Shown: positions 32,216 through 40,994 of the stretch, one piece after another
Layout of the letters: each line of letters begins with the position of its first letter
Position numbering within the stretch: position 1 is the first letter of the stretch
Assembly: GCA_019187225.1 (NCBI GenBank)
Contig: JABAQQ010000028.1
Location: 211,092 to 275,091 of the forward strand
Source: Saprospiraceae bacterium
GTDB lineage: Bacteria; Bacteroidota; Bacteroidia; Chitinophagales; Saprospiraceae
Direction of reading: 5' to 3'
DNA: 64,000 nt
Position numbers and translations under genes: made by a program
The notes under the pieces: generated by a model
Told to the model about the DNA's origin: nothing
The model's input: only the letters and a program-made list of their open reading frames with translations
The model's database searches: none

Positions 32216-32782
32216 TCAATCTTCATTAAACGCCGCCTCGATCTTCTTCACCGCGTGGTGGAACGACGCTTTCAGAGCCCCCACCGAAGTATCGAGCATG
32301 GCCGACATTTCCTCGTAGGGCATTTCGTCGTAATAACGCAGGTTGAACACAAGGCGTTGTTTTTCAGGCAATCGGGCAACTTCTTTTTGCAGCCGCACCT
32401 GCACGTCATCGCCGTCGAACCATTCGTCGGCCTGCAGGCGGTTGGTCAGCAGCACCGTCGCGTCGTCGAGCGAAGCGGCGGCGTGGCGCGCCTTGCTCTG
32501 CAGGTGCGTGATGGCCTCGTTCGTCGCTATCCGATAAAGCCAGGTGTACAATTTCGACTTGCCTTCGAACTGCAAAATACCCCGGTAGATTTTGATGAAC
32601 GTGTTTTGCAGCACATCGTCGGCGTCTTCGTGCACCAGCACCAAGCGGCGCACATGCCAGTAGAGCCGTTCTTTGTACTGCTCCATCAGCAAGCGAAACC
32701 CGCGTTCGAACGTCCGGTCCGAGCGCAGCAGTTCCATGATCTGTTCATCCGACACGGGTTTGTTCGTCGCTGAGGCTTGCAA
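32216..32782 (-). CDS. ECF RNA polymerase sigma factor
   Basis: 188 residues. Region 2 is visible in LHVRRLVLVHEDADDVLQNTF-type sequence (EDADDVLQNTFIKIYRGI, about residue 50) and WLYRIATNEAITHL. Region 4 is the C-terminal VARLPEKQRLVFNLRYYDEM with helix-turn-helix YEEMSAMLDTSVGALKASFH. The length and absence of region 3 mark the ECF class. It is first in an operon with the membrane protein and the Spy-like protein. The operon probably responds to envelope stress. Confidence 0.92.
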   Translation of the reverse strand: MQASATNKPVSDEQIMELLRSDRTFERGFRLLMEQYKERLYWHVRRLVLVHEDADDVLQNTFIKIYRGILQFEGKSKLYTWLYRIATNEAITHLQSKARHAAASLDDATVLLTNRLQADEWFDGDDVQVRLQKEVARLPEKQRLVFNLRYYDEMPYEEMSAMLDTSVGALKASFHHAVKKIEAAFNED

Positions 32783-32850
32783 GTTGTCCTGTTTGTTTTG
32801 CTATGACGAAGATAAGGCGCGATGGTTTAACCGGAAGGCAAAAAACTGCT

Positions 32851-33882
32851 TTATTCGGGCGCCCGGTAAGCGGGATTGTTCAGAAATCCCGGGTCGGTCA
32901 GGGCGTTCAAAAACGCGATCAGATCTGCTTTTTCAGCCGCCGTCAGCCCCAGCGGGCGCACCAGCGGGCTTTTGTTGGGGTGAGCCTTGCCACCGGAATC
33001 GTAGTGTTCCAGCACCGCCTGGAGGGTCGGCAGCGAGCCGTCGTGCATGTAGGGCGCCGTGACGGCCACATTACGCAACGTAGGCGTTTTGAACAGGGCG
33101 CGGTCGCTTTCAAGTCCCGTCAGGCGCATGCGCCCCGAATCGGGATACACTTCGTAAAGACCGTTGTTGGCCGGCTCCTGGTTGGTGAACAAAAATCCTT
33201 CGTGGCATTTCGAGCAACTCAGGCGTTCGCTGTGAAACAGATCGTAGCCGCGACGGGCGGCGGCAGACAGCATTTTTCCCTGAAAAAACCAGCGATCGAA
33301 CGGCGAATTGCCACTCAGCATCGTCCGCTCGAAAGCGGCAATGGAACGGGTGATGACGAACGCATCCGGATCTCGGCCATAGGCCTCCTGAGCGGCGGCG
33401 ACGTAATCCGGCATGCGGTTCAGGCGTTCGGCTATTTCCAGAATATTGAAATCGAATTCGTTGTGTTCCTGTATCGGCACAAGTATCTGCATTTCTAATG
33501 TCGGTACACTGGCTTCGCGCAGCAGTTTTTTTTGATAGGCCACATTGGCCAGGGTGGGCGCATTGCGCGTGCCGGGGCGACCTTCTATGCCGAAACTGAC
33601 GGCAGTACTGTCGGAAAAAGCCAGGTGCGCGAAATGACAGGAGCCGCAGGAGCGCGTGCTGTCGCGGCTCAGCGCGGGTTCGTAGAACAGCCGCCTGCCC
33701 AACTCTACCCGGCTGCGGGTCAGCTGATTGTCGGAAGGGATGGGTGGAGGCGGGAATCCTGCCGGTATGGCCAGCACGTATTCGCCGGTATCCGGCGGCA
33801 GCACAGGCGCCTGCTCTTCTTTCCGGCAGGACAAAAAGAAAAGCGGGAGCGACAAAACGGATACGGACAAACGGAGATTCAT
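32851..33882 (-). CDS. mbnH: MbnH-like dihaem peroxidase
   Basis: 343 residues, lipoprotein signal LPLFFLSC. Two CXXCH haems: SCGSCHFAHLAFSD (about residue 79) and SCSKCHEGFLFTNQ (about residue 223). The C-terminal PTLRNVAVTAPYMHDGSLPT is typical of MauG/CcpA enzymes. The start codon overlaps the stop of the upstream MbnP-family gene by four bases (ATGA), so the two are translated together. In methanotrophs MbnH is a dihaem enzyme that oxidises a tryptophan of MbnP to kynurenine to create a copper site. The pairing here strongly supports MbnH over a plain peroxidase; the reaction in this organism is inference. Confidence 0.85.
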   Translation of the reverse strand: MNLRLSVSVLSLPLFFLSCRKEEQAPVLPPDTGEYVLAIPAGFPPPPIPSDNQLTRSRVELGRRLFYEPALSRDSTRSCGSCHFAHLAFSDSTAVSFGIEGRPGTRNAPTLANVAYQKKLLREASVPTLEMQILVPIQEHNEFDFNILEIAERLNRMPDYVAAAQEAYGRDPDAFVITRSIAAFERTMLSGNSPFDRWFFQGKMLSAAARRGYDLFHSERLSCSKCHEGFLFTNQEPANNGLYEVYPDSGRMRLTGLESDRALFKTPTLRNVAVTAPYMHDGSLPTLQAVLEHYDSGGKAHPNKSPLVRPLGLTAAEKADLIAFLNALTDPGFLNNPAYRAPE

Positions 33883-34880
33883 GGGTCTACTACCATCAAT
33901 GGCTTTTGCGCCAGCAATTTTCCATTTTCATAAAAAGCAAACCGGTACAAGCCTTCCGGCAAACCGTCGGTGGCCAAACGGGTGGCGCCCGAAGCCGGCA
34001 ATCCGCCGAGGACGCGCACGTGTTGGCCGAAGCAGTTGGTCAGCACCAGTTGGAGCGGCCCGGCAGCAGGAAGGTCGTAGCGAAGCAGTGTTTCGCCGGC
34101 GGCGGGATTGGGCGCGGCAGATACCCGTAGCGAGTTGTTCAGGACTTCGGGAGCGCCCGAAACGTACGACATCGAGAAAAAAGATTCTCCGGCGGCGTTG
34201 TTCATCATCAGTTGGTTGAGGCCGTTGCTTCCGTGGTTGATGTATTCGAGCGCCATCGGAATGTCCTTGAACAGCCTGGCATAGTCGAGGTCGAAGTGCA
34301 GGTGGAGCGTGCCGCCGGCAGCAGTTGCCGTTCCGCTCAGTTCGATGGTTTTGTAGAGCGTATCGCCGAGGTTGTGGAACTGATACACAATTTCCGGCGT
34401 GCCGTCGTTGTTGTTGTCCACTTCACCCTCTACAACCAGGAAGGTGTATCCGGCAGCCCAGCCCCAATGCATCGAAGGATTTTGCGGCGCCAAAGGGTGG
34501 TCGGCGGGATAAGCGGCCGGGTCGAGGTGGTTGTGGCCGGCGTCCACGCCGAGGCCCAGTTTGACGCCCTGCGCGGCGTTCACCGGCCATTCGCCAAGGT
34601 CGTATTCGGCATCGGAGTTTTCGGCGTTTACCAACAGATATTTGTCGGTAAGCGATACGACGCCACCCCCGGGTTGCAGGATCTCTATTTTGGACAAATA
34701 GAACTGGGCGCGTGTAATGTTCAGCAGTTTGCCGTTCCAGATGTTGAAATGGGTGTTGCCCAGTTCCAGCGTATCGCCGCCCGCTTTATGAGTGAAAGAA
34801 AAAACGACGCGGTTGCTGGTTTGGGCGGGTGCCGCTGCGGCAACAATGCAGAGCGACAAACCAATAAATAAGTGTTTCAT
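33879..34880 (-). CDS. mbnP: MbnP-family copper-binding protein with T9SS sorting domain
   Basis: 333 residues, signal peptide MKHLFIGLSLCIVAAAAPAQ. The N-terminal 230 residues match the MbnP family: FYLSKIEILQPGG, LGLGVDAGHNHLDPAAYPAD, and the Trp-rich PSMHWGWAAGYTFLVVEGE, where a Trp would be the modified residue. The last 80 residues (AAPNPAAGETLLRYDLPAAG to GLYRFAFYENGKLLAQKPLM) are a T9SS type A sorting domain, so the mature protein probably ends up on the surface. The fusion is notable. It overlaps mbnH. The ATG at 34880 is chosen over 34928 because it begins the signal peptide. Confidence 0.87.
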   Translation of the reverse strand: MKHLFIGLSLCIVAAAAPAQTSNRVVFSFTHKAGGDTLELGNTHFNIWNGKLLNITRAQFYLSKIEILQPGGGVVSLTDKYLLVNAENSDAEYDLGEWPVNAAQGVKLGLGVDAGHNHLDPAAYPADHPLAPQNPSMHWGWAAGYTFLVVEGEVDNNNDGTPEIVYQFHNLGDTLYKTIELSGTATAAGGTLHLHFDLDYARLFKDIPMALEYINHGSNGLNQLMMNNAAGESFFSMSYVSGAPEVLNNSLRVSAAPNPAAGETLLRYDLPAAGPLQLVLTNCFGQHVRVLGGLPASGATRLATDGLPEGLYRFAFYENGKLLAQKPLMVVDP

Positions 34881-34979
34881 TTTCGGCAGTAAATATTGAA
34901 TAATGGGTGCCCGGTTAAAGTCCGGCAAACATGGTCACAAAAAAAAGAAATAGGTTTGACTTTAAACGGCCTAAGCAAG

Positions 34980-35065
34980 CGGACATTGGATTTTTGACAT
35001 TGGACATTTGACTAAATGATTGGTTTCCAAGGTCTTATAGTCCAACGTCCAATGTCAAACTATTT
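34980..35065. repeat. GGACATT word dyad upstream of mbnP
   Basis: GACATTGGACATTTGA and its inverse GTCCAATGTCAAA flank about 35 bases. This is the same word as the array inside the 1231-residue gene at 59941. Confidence 0.65.
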
Positions 35066-35112
35066 TGTCCACATACTTAAAATATGGAAACAAGAAAGCC
35101 GGGAGAAAAGGC

Positions 35113-35997
35113 TCAGGTTACCACCATCGGTTTTGTGTGCCGTCCGCCCTCCAATTGTCCTTTTAAATTTTTTCTAAAATCCGAAGGACTGTGCCCGGTC
35201 ATTTTTTTGAAAAAACGGCTGAAATGGGCAGGCTCTTCAAAACCCAGGTCGAATGCGATTTCGCCATTTGGACGGTCGGTATATATCAACTGGCGTTTTC
35301 CTTCCAGCAAGATCCGTTCGGAGATGATCAGCAGCGGGCTTTTTTGACCGTACCGGGCAAACAGGTTGCTCAACGTTTTCGGCGACTTGAACATCAATTT
35401 GGCGTAGTCCTGCACCTGGTGCAGTTTTTTGTAATTGTTCTCTACCAACACGTTGAACTGCCGCACTGTATCCAGTTCCGGCTCACTGATGGCGTTGTCC
35501 AGGTATTGCTTTTTCGCCAGGCGGGTGAGTTTTATGACAAGGCGTTTGAGTAAGACCCGCAGCATTTCACCCTGGATATTATCCTGTGTTTTAAATTCTT
35601 CCCGAAACACTTGTGCCAACAAATCAAATTGCCGGATGTCCGCCGCAATCGGGAAAATTGGCTCGATGCCGCGCCAGCCGTAAAATAACAAGCCGGCGCA
35701 CGACACCTCGTGGTCATGGTCAATGATGCAGTAAAACTCGCGGTTGAATTGCCAGACCAACGCATCCGCCGGACGTTCGAGTCGGAATGAATGGCTCACG
35801 TTCAGGCTCAGAAAGGCATTTTCAGGAAAAGTATACGCTACTTCATCAACCGTGATGACCTGTGCAGGTCCCCGGTTCCACACAATAGCGAGCAGTTTTT
35901 GCTTCCGCTCCCCAAAAAAATATCGGGCGAATGAGGGATGATCCATTGTCATCAGAAACTGTCCGCCGACGGATGGTTCGTTGTATTCGAAGTGCAT
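35113..35997 (-). CDS. AraC-family transcriptional regulator
   Basis: 294 residues. The C-terminal 100 residues hold two helix-turn-helix units (KLHQVQDYAKLMFKSPKTLS and EIAFDLGFEEPAHFSRFFKK), with the family signature GFEEPAHFSRFFKKMTGHSPSDFR. The N-terminal part (HFEYNEPSVGGQFLMTMDHP, cupin-like ADALVWQFNREFYCI) senses an unknown ligand. It lies 68 bases downstream of an AhpD-like gene on the same strand and may regulate it. Confidence 0.9.
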   Translation of the reverse strand: MHFEYNEPSVGGQFLMTMDHPSFARYFFGERKQKLLAIVWNRGPAQVITVDEVAYTFPENAFLSLNVSHSFRLERPADALVWQFNREFYCIIDHDHEVSCAGLLFYGWRGIEPIFPIAADIRQFDLLAQVFREEFKTQDNIQGEMLRVLLKRLVIKLTRLAKKQYLDNAISEPELDTVRQFNVLVENNYKKLHQVQDYAKLMFKSPKTLSNLFARYGQKSPLLIISERILLEGKRQLIYTDRPNGEIAFDLGFEEPAHFSRFFKKMTGHSPSDFRKNLKGQLEGGRHTKPMVVT

Positions 35998-36065
35998 ATA
36001 TTTGGAAAAACTAAAAGGGCAAGCGAAGGTTCATTCGCCCGCCCAATGTTTAAATGTTCGATCAT

Positions 36066-36614
36066 TCAGGCCGTTACGTTTATCAATTCCGGAGCAAGCG
36101 GAAAGTCAACGGGAATTTGCGTGGCGCCGTAGAGAAAGTTGGTAATCATCTTGTCGCCGATGACGACAATGATGTCCACCAGATTGGCTTTGGTGTAGCC
36201 GGCGGCAAGCAAGCGCTCGACAGTTTCGGCAGAGGGTTTGCTGCGATTGACGGTGGCATGGTGGACGAATTTCGCCAGCGCGTCGAGTTTTGGGTCGAAA
36301 GAAGCCTCGCCGCTGCGGATTTCGAGAATTTGCTCGTCGCTGAAGCCGTTCATTTTGCCCAGCGCCGTATGTGCCGAAAGGCAATAAAGGCATTCGTTCA
36401 CCTGGCTCACCACCAGGTTAATGACCTCGCGTTCTTTGGCGCGGAGGGTGGTTTTGCGATTTTGCAAGGCGAGGTAATCGGCCAGCGCAGTGTCGTTGTG
36501 CGCCAATGTGGCAAAAAGATTCGGCACAAAACCGAGACCTTTTTGAAGCATGTCGAAAGCGGCTTGGTTGACAGAGGAAACTTGTTCGCGGACGGGAACT
36601 TGAAAATGTGTCAT
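36066..36614 (-). CDS. AhpD/carboxymuconolactone-decarboxylase-family protein
   Basis: 182 residues. The redox motif ECLYCLSAH lies at residues 74-82 (Cys75, Cys78, His82), as in AhpD-like alkylhydroperoxidase proteins, and is preceded by LRAKEREVINLVVSQVN, the usual helix. The family reduces peroxides or acts on muconolactones; the CxxC and His favour peroxidase-type activity. Cytoplasmic, no signal. It is probably co-transcribed with the AraC-type gene. Confidence 0.87.
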   Translation of the reverse strand: MTHFQVPVREQVSSVNQAAFDMLQKGLGFVPNLFATLAHNDTALADYLALQNRKTTLRAKEREVINLVVSQVNECLYCLSAHTALGKMNGFSDEQILEIRSGEASFDPKLDALAKFVHHATVNRSKPSAETVERLLAAGYTKANLVDIIVVIGDKMITNFLYGATQIPVDFPLAPELINVTA

Positions 36615-36792
36615 CGTTTTTCTTTTTAATCGGTGAAAATGTTTGTTCGATTGGATGGCACAAAGGTGAGAGCACCCATGCCCGGCGGCGATACCAATTC
36701 TGCCCGGCGACTTATCAATTTTTCCCGATGATAAAAAACGGCTTCTTCCAACACGGACATAACCTTAGCAGAAATCTATATTTATCGAAAAA

Positions 36793-37287
36793 ATGATCCA
36801 ACTCCGCCCTGCCACCATTGCCGATCTCGCCCTGCTCCGGCATTGGGACGAGCAACCGCACGTGATCGAATCCGACCCCAATGACGACTGGGAATGGGAA
36901 ACCGAACTGCTCCGCCACCCCGACTGGCGCGAACAACTCATCGCAGAACTCGACGGGCGCCCCATCGGCTTTGTCCAGATCATTGACCCCGCGCGGGAGG
37001 AAACGCATTACTGGGGCGATGTGCCCGAAAACCTGCGCGCCCTCGATATCTGGATTGGTGCGGTGGATGACACCGGCAAAGGTTACGGCTCCGAAATGAT
37101 GCGGCTGGCACTCCAGCGCTGCTTTGCCGATCCGGCGGTGGAGGCGGTGCTGATTGACCCTTTGGCATCCAATACGGCAGCGCACCGGTTTTATGAACGC
37201 CTGGGGTTCCGTTTCGTGGAAAGGCGGCAGTTCGGCGAAGACGACACTTTTGTTTACCGATTGGAAAGAGCCGATTTCAGGGATTGA
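36793..37287 (+). CDS. GNAT-family acetyltransferase
   Basis: 164 residues. The acetyl-CoA fold is seen in LRPATIADLALLRHWDEQPH, PIGFVQIIDPAREE, LDIWIGAVDDTGKGYGSEMM (pyrophosphate loop GKGYGS) and SNTAAHRFYERLGFRFVERR. The order and the LRHWDEQPHV start resemble AAC(6')-type and lysine N-hydroxylysine-type acetyltransferases (Acetyltransf_8). The substrate is not determined; resistance to aminoglycosides should not be assumed. Confidence 0.87.
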   Translation: MIQLRPATIADLALLRHWDEQPHVIESDPNDDWEWETELLRHPDWREQLIAELDGRPIGFVQIIDPAREETHYWGDVPENLRALDIWIGAVDDTGKGYGSEMMRLALQRCFADPAVEAVLIDPLASNTAAHRFYERLGFRFVERRQFGEDDTFVYRLERADFRD

Positions 37288-37490
37288 TCAGGCTGTTGTG
37301 CTGCCGGTATGGTTGGTCTACCGCCCCACATCGGAAATCTTTTCCGTATCCGGCCCAGGGATTCGGGTTCTACGCCGAGTTTTTAAACCGAACGCAAAAC
37401 TCAGGGCATGCAAACCTCGCTTTCCTTGCAAAGAGCCATTTCCCCGTAAAATTTTCAATATATTTTAACACATTTTGTTTTAAATATACA

Positions 37491-37498
37491 TACCTTTG
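37491..37498 (+). promoter_or_regulatory. -7 element for the VOC-family gene
   Basis: TACCTTTG, 39 bases before the ATG at 37537. A TTTTG lies 13 bases upstream, closer than usual. Confidence 0.4.
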
Positions 37499-37536
37499 CC
37501 CATCACTCATTTTTTCAACACAAAAACATTTGAATC

Positions 37537-37977
37537 ATGGCAAGCGTAGGCACCTACCTCAATTTCCCCCGCAACACGGAGGAAGCGTTCAATTTCTACA
37601 AATCTGTTTTTGGCGGTGAGTTCACCGGCGACGGCATCATGCGCTTCGGCAGCATGCCGCCTCAGGAAGGCGCACCACCGTTGGCTGAGGCCGACAAAAA
37701 TCTTGTAATGCACGTCGGACTGTCCATCCTCGGCGGGCACATGCTGATGGGCACGGATGCGCCGGAGTCCATGGGCTTCAAGGTTGCGATGGGCAACAAC
37801 TCCTACATCTGCCTCTCGCCCGATACGCGGGCCGAAACGAAGCGGCTGTTCGACGCGCTCTCGACAGGCGGTAAGGTGGAGATGGAACTACAGGACATGT
37901 TCTGGGGCAGTTACTACGGCTCTTGCACCGACAAATTCGGGGTGCAGTGGATGTTCGATTGTGTGGAAAAAGCGTAA
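37537..37977 (+). CDS. PhnB-like VOC-family protein
   Basis: 146 residues. It starts MASVGTYLNFPRNTEEAFNF and has the PhnB/glyoxalase-like order: YKSVFGGEF, VMHVGLSILGGHMLMGTDAP, ICLSPDTRAETKRLFDALST, MFWGSYYGSCTDKFGVQWMF. Members form dimers of paired beta-alpha-beta-beta-beta modules; the PhnB subgroup rarely has a known reaction. The gene stands alone after a -7 element. Confidence 0.88.
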   Translation: MASVGTYLNFPRNTEEAFNFYKSVFGGEFTGDGIMRFGSMPPQEGAPPLAEADKNLVMHVGLSILGGHMLMGTDAPESMGFKVAMGNNSYICLSPDTRAETKRLFDALSTGGKVEMELQDMFWGSYYGSCTDKFGVQWMFDCVEKA

Positions 37978-38085
37978 ATCAAGTGGCGGCACGACTCCAG
38001 GTCGTGCCGCCACAGCTTCGAGGTGTTTCCGTCCACCGCAAGGCTCCGGCTGGTGCAAGAATGGCTGGCACCAGCCGGCCGTGCT
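37978..38085. repeat. GGCGGCACGAC hairpins after the VOC gene
   Basis: GTGGCGGCACGAC pairs with GTCGTGCCGCCAC (37983-38013) and GGCTGGTGC with GCACCAGCC (38049-38082). They fill the gap between convergent genes and lack a T-run. Confidence 0.65.
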
Positions 38086-38523
38086 TCAGTTCGCCCGCAT
38101 CGTCACGCGGATTTTCTCCTCATCAAAAGTCAGTTCGTACACCAGTTTGCCTTCCGTCAGTTCGATGATGTCGCCCGTGTCCGTTGTGCCGGAGTCTGTG
38201 AGGGAAAGTTTCTTGCCATCGTCGCTGATGCTCCACGCGCCTTCGGACTCCTGCGGATCATCGGGGTCGCATTTGGCTGCACCTTCTTTAACCGTGAAGG
38301 ATTGATCGGCGCTGAAAGTGAAGCAGTTGTCAGCCTCGCAATCCTCAATAGGGACAGAAATCCAGAGTTTATTGACCGAGTCGTAGCCTTCCAGCAAAGT
38401 CATTTTCCAGCAAGTCCCGGCGGTCAGGATTTCGGCGGGCGAGCGCTCGTCTTTTTTGCAGCCAATGACGGCGAAGGCGCAAACGAACAAGAGCGAAGTG
38501 GCAGTTTTAAGTGTGTTTTTCAT
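38086..38523 (-). CDS. Lipocalin-like hypothetical lipoprotein
   Basis: 145 residues with a lipobox (FAVIGC, Cys22). The body begins AEILTAGTCWKMTLLEGYDS, a start typical of lipocalin-like lipoproteins of Bacteroidota, then ADNCFTFSADQSFTVKEGAA, ESEGAWSISDDGKKLSLT and IIELTEGKLVYELTFDE. No binding residue can be named. It is divergent from the OmpA-domain gene at 38848. Confidence 0.7.
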   Translation of the reverse strand: MKNTLKTATSLLFVCAFAVIGCKKDERSPAEILTAGTCWKMTLLEGYDSVNKLWISVPIEDCEADNCFTFSADQSFTVKEGAAKCDPDDPQESEGAWSISDDGKKLSLTDSGTTDTGDIIELTEGKLVYELTFDEEKIRVTMRAN

Positions 38524-38847
38524 TGTTAAATAGTGTTTGAATGTTTAGGTAAGTGGTGCATACTGTTGGACATTTTTTCTTCGGGTGCCAGACATTCCAT
38601 GTTTTCAAAACATGGAATGTCTCCCGATAATCGCGATACAACAGGCACAAAACTGAGAGGAAGGATGCAGCAGAATTCAGAGCTGCGTACGAACGACGGA
38701 AACCGCCATACCAACAACCGGATGCGAAGAATGCACCGGATGTTCAGGAAAATGAAGTTTTCATAAAACGACGGAGCGTGTGCAACCTTTTGCAGGAGTC
38801 CCCCCGTCATTGGTTACTCATGCAATTTTATTCAACTGATTTCAGCC
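38524..38847. other. Gene-free divergent region with a small hairpin
   Basis: This 324-base gap carries a hairpin (AGACATTCCATGTTTT / AAAACATGGAATGTCT, 38589-38621) that contains an ACATTCC word. No exact -7 element or gene was found. The small ORFs called here are not credible. Confidence 0.6.
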
Positions 38848-39783
38848 ATGAAAGCATCTGCCCTGTTTTACCTGTCTTTCCTGTTCGCCATTCCTCAAAT
38901 ACTGCACGCCCAGGCCAAAGACGTCCCCAACAGCCAGGACCACCCGATCGTGTCGCGTTTCGCGGGTTCGGTCATCAAATTCTACGACACCAAGACTTTC
39001 GACGCTTATTCGCTGCGCCTCGGGTCGATTGACCGAGGCAAAGAAAGCGCCGCCCAAAAACAGGACCTGGAAGGCGCCGTCACCCGCATCATTTACCAAA
39101 GCCCCAAGACCAACAGCGTGCTGGAAGTGTTCCGCAACTACGAACAGGCGCTCGTACAGGGCGGATTCGAACAAATGTTCAGGTGCGAACTCGGCGCCTG
39201 CGGCACCGGTTTCAGTGGCTCATACCCCAGCGGCAGCATGGGCCACGTGCGCGGTTTCGTGGAGCAGCAGCGCTACCTCGCCATGCAGCGCAGCGACGAC
39301 AACGGCACACAGTACGTCGCCGTTTTTATCGTGATGACCCACGACGGCCCGGTCACCCGGCTCGACGTAGTAGAGATGAAACCCATGAAAACCGGACAGG
39401 TGACCGTGTCGGCGGCGCAATTGAAAAGCGATTTTGAAAAAACGGGCAAGGCCGTCATCCAGCAGATCTATTTTGAAAGCGGCAAAGCGGTATTGAAGCC
39501 CGAATCGAAACCCGCATTGGAGGAAGTCGCCAAATTCCTGAAAGAAAGATCCGATCTGAACATCTATGTCGTCGGCCATACGGACAGCGACGGCGGCTTC
39601 GATTTCAACCAGCAACTCTCCCAGCAACGCGCCCAGGCGGTGGTGGACCAGCTTGTGAAAACGCACAGCATCGCTTCCAACCGTCTGATCGCCAAAGGCG
39701 TATCCTATCTCTGTCCCGTCGCCGACAACAGCACGGATGCAGGCAAGGCGAAAAACAGGCGGGTGGAACTGGTGCGGCAATAA
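38848..39783 (+). CDS. DUF4892-like protein with C-terminal OmpA domain
   Basis: 311 residues with signal peptide ALFYLSFLFAIPQILHAQ. The N-terminal half (HPIVSRFAGSVIKFYDTKTF, EVFRNYEQALVQGGFEQMF) resembles DUF4892 domains. The C-terminal 100 residues are an OmpA peptidoglycan-binding domain: IYFESGKAVLKPESKPALEE, YVVGHTDSDGGFDFNQQLSQ, and the closing KAKNRRVELVRQ. It is likely anchored to peptidoglycan in the periplasm. It ends five bases from the convergent bestrophin gene. Confidence 0.85.
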   Translation: MKASALFYLSFLFAIPQILHAQAKDVPNSQDHPIVSRFAGSVIKFYDTKTFDAYSLRLGSIDRGKESAAQKQDLEGAVTRIIYQSPKTNSVLEVFRNYEQALVQGGFEQMFRCELGACGTGFSGSYPSGSMGHVRGFVEQQRYLAMQRSDDNGTQYVAVFIVMTHDGPVTRLDVVEMKPMKTGQVTVSAAQLKSDFEKTGKAVIQQIYFESGKAVLKPESKPALEEVAKFLKERSDLNIYVVGHTDSDGGFDFNQQLSQQRAQAVVDQLVKTHSIASNRLIAKGVSYLCPVADNSTDAGKAKNRRVELVRQ

Positions 39784-39788
39784 GCCGG

Positions 39789-40814
39789 TCACATCAGCAT
39801 GCCATCCACCGGTTGCGTCGGCGCAGGTATGTCTTTTTCACCCAGCATTTCCTTCAGGTCAATTTCGATGGTGCGGCTGATGTTCGAGATCGGCACGTCG
39901 TTGTAAGTGCCCTCGAACGGATTTTCGCTGTAATCGCCGATCATCTCCATCAGAATGAACACCCAGGTGACGATGCCGTTGAACGGAACGGCCATCCACA
40001 CGTAAAACGGCCCCGCTTTTTCAAATTCCGCCACCAGCGCGAAGGGCAGCAGGACAGACATGAATTTGATCAGCAACAAGGGTATGGTTGCATACTGGCG
40101 CGGGAAGGGGAAATTTTTGATACGCTCGGATTTGCCCTGTTCGTCGTACATCATGGAGACGAATTTTTGCAATTCCATGTGGCGGAAGTCGTCTATCAGG
40201 CCGCGCTCGCGCAGGTACTGCAGGTCCATCGCCTGAAAACCAAGCACTTGGGTGGCCTTGTTGGTTTTGCCTTCCAGGGCCGACATTTCTTCGGGAGAAA
40301 GAAATTCGCGCAGCACTTCCTCTATGCTGACGTGTTTTTCGGGTGTTTTCAAATTAGGGAAATAGATGTTGAAGCGCTCGCTTTCTTCGGTATGTTCCCA
40401 TTTACGCGGCGTCCGCAACTGGTAGCGCAGACAAGTCAGCCAGGCCAGATGCCTGAATATCAGGCGGCGTTTGATGGCGTGCAACTCCTTTTCGCCCACC
40501 CTGTTGGCGGGAGCGTGCAGGTTGCTCACAAACCCCGTTACCGCAGCCGCGAACGACCGCGAGTTGTTGATGATAGCGCCCCATATCTTGCGGGCTTCCC
40601 AGAGACGGTCGTAAGAAGCGTTGTTTTTAAAACCGAGGTAAAATGCCAGTGCGGTGCCGACGAGCAGCACGGGTTGCCAGGGAACGAAAAAACACTTCGA
40701 ACCGATGATCAGATAGCACACCAGCGCAATGGCGCCGGTAGCCAGTCCGAAAAAAAATCCTTTGCGCGACCAGTTGATGGTGGTCCAGTAACCGTAGCGA
40801 CGTTCTGTGTACAT
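39789..40814 (-). CDS. Bestrophin-family channel protein
   Basis: 341 residues. Four hydrophobic segments are visible, including GFFFGLATGAIALVCYLIIG, PWQPVLLVGTALAFYLGFKN and IPLLLIKFMSVLLPFALVAE. The family markers GFKNNASYDRLWEARKIWGA and the late NPFEGTYNDVPISNISRTIE are clear. Bacterial bestrophin-like proteins form pentameric ion channels in the inner membrane. It is convergent with the OmpA-domain gene and divergent from the YdeI-type gene. Confidence 0.9.
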   Translation of the reverse strand: MYTERRYGYWTTINWSRKGFFFGLATGAIALVCYLIIGSKCFFVPWQPVLLVGTALAFYLGFKNNASYDRLWEARKIWGAIINNSRSFAAAVTGFVSNLHAPANRVGEKELHAIKRRLIFRHLAWLTCLRYQLRTPRKWEHTEESERFNIYFPNLKTPEKHVSIEEVLREFLSPEEMSALEGKTNKATQVLGFQAMDLQYLRERGLIDDFRHMELQKFVSMMYDEQGKSERIKNFPFPRQYATIPLLLIKFMSVLLPFALVAEFEKAGPFYVWMAVPFNGIVTWVFILMEMIGDYSENPFEGTYNDVPISNISRTIEIDLKEMLGEKDIPAPTQPVDGMLM

Positions 40815-40958
40815 ATTTCGATTGATTCGATTAGGTGATTAAAGATCAGAGGAAGACATGGCACAAAGATTTTTATTTTTATAAAAAGTCCCCGTATATC
40901 CAATCCATCAACAGCAACATTATTTCAACGATGGGTAGAGTACAACTTACCTTGGGTG

Positions 40959-40966
40959 TATATTTG
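40959..40966 (+). promoter_or_regulatory. -7 element for the YdeI-family gene
   Basis: TATATTTG, 29 bases before the ATG at 40995. Confidence 0.4.
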
Positions 40967-40994
40967 TCAAAATAAAATCGAATCAATCGAATCA

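Noticed and set aside
37983-38082. tRNA-like folding from two adjacent hairpins
   Set aside because: No acceptor stem, anticodon arm or T-loop consensus (GTTCGA) can be fitted.
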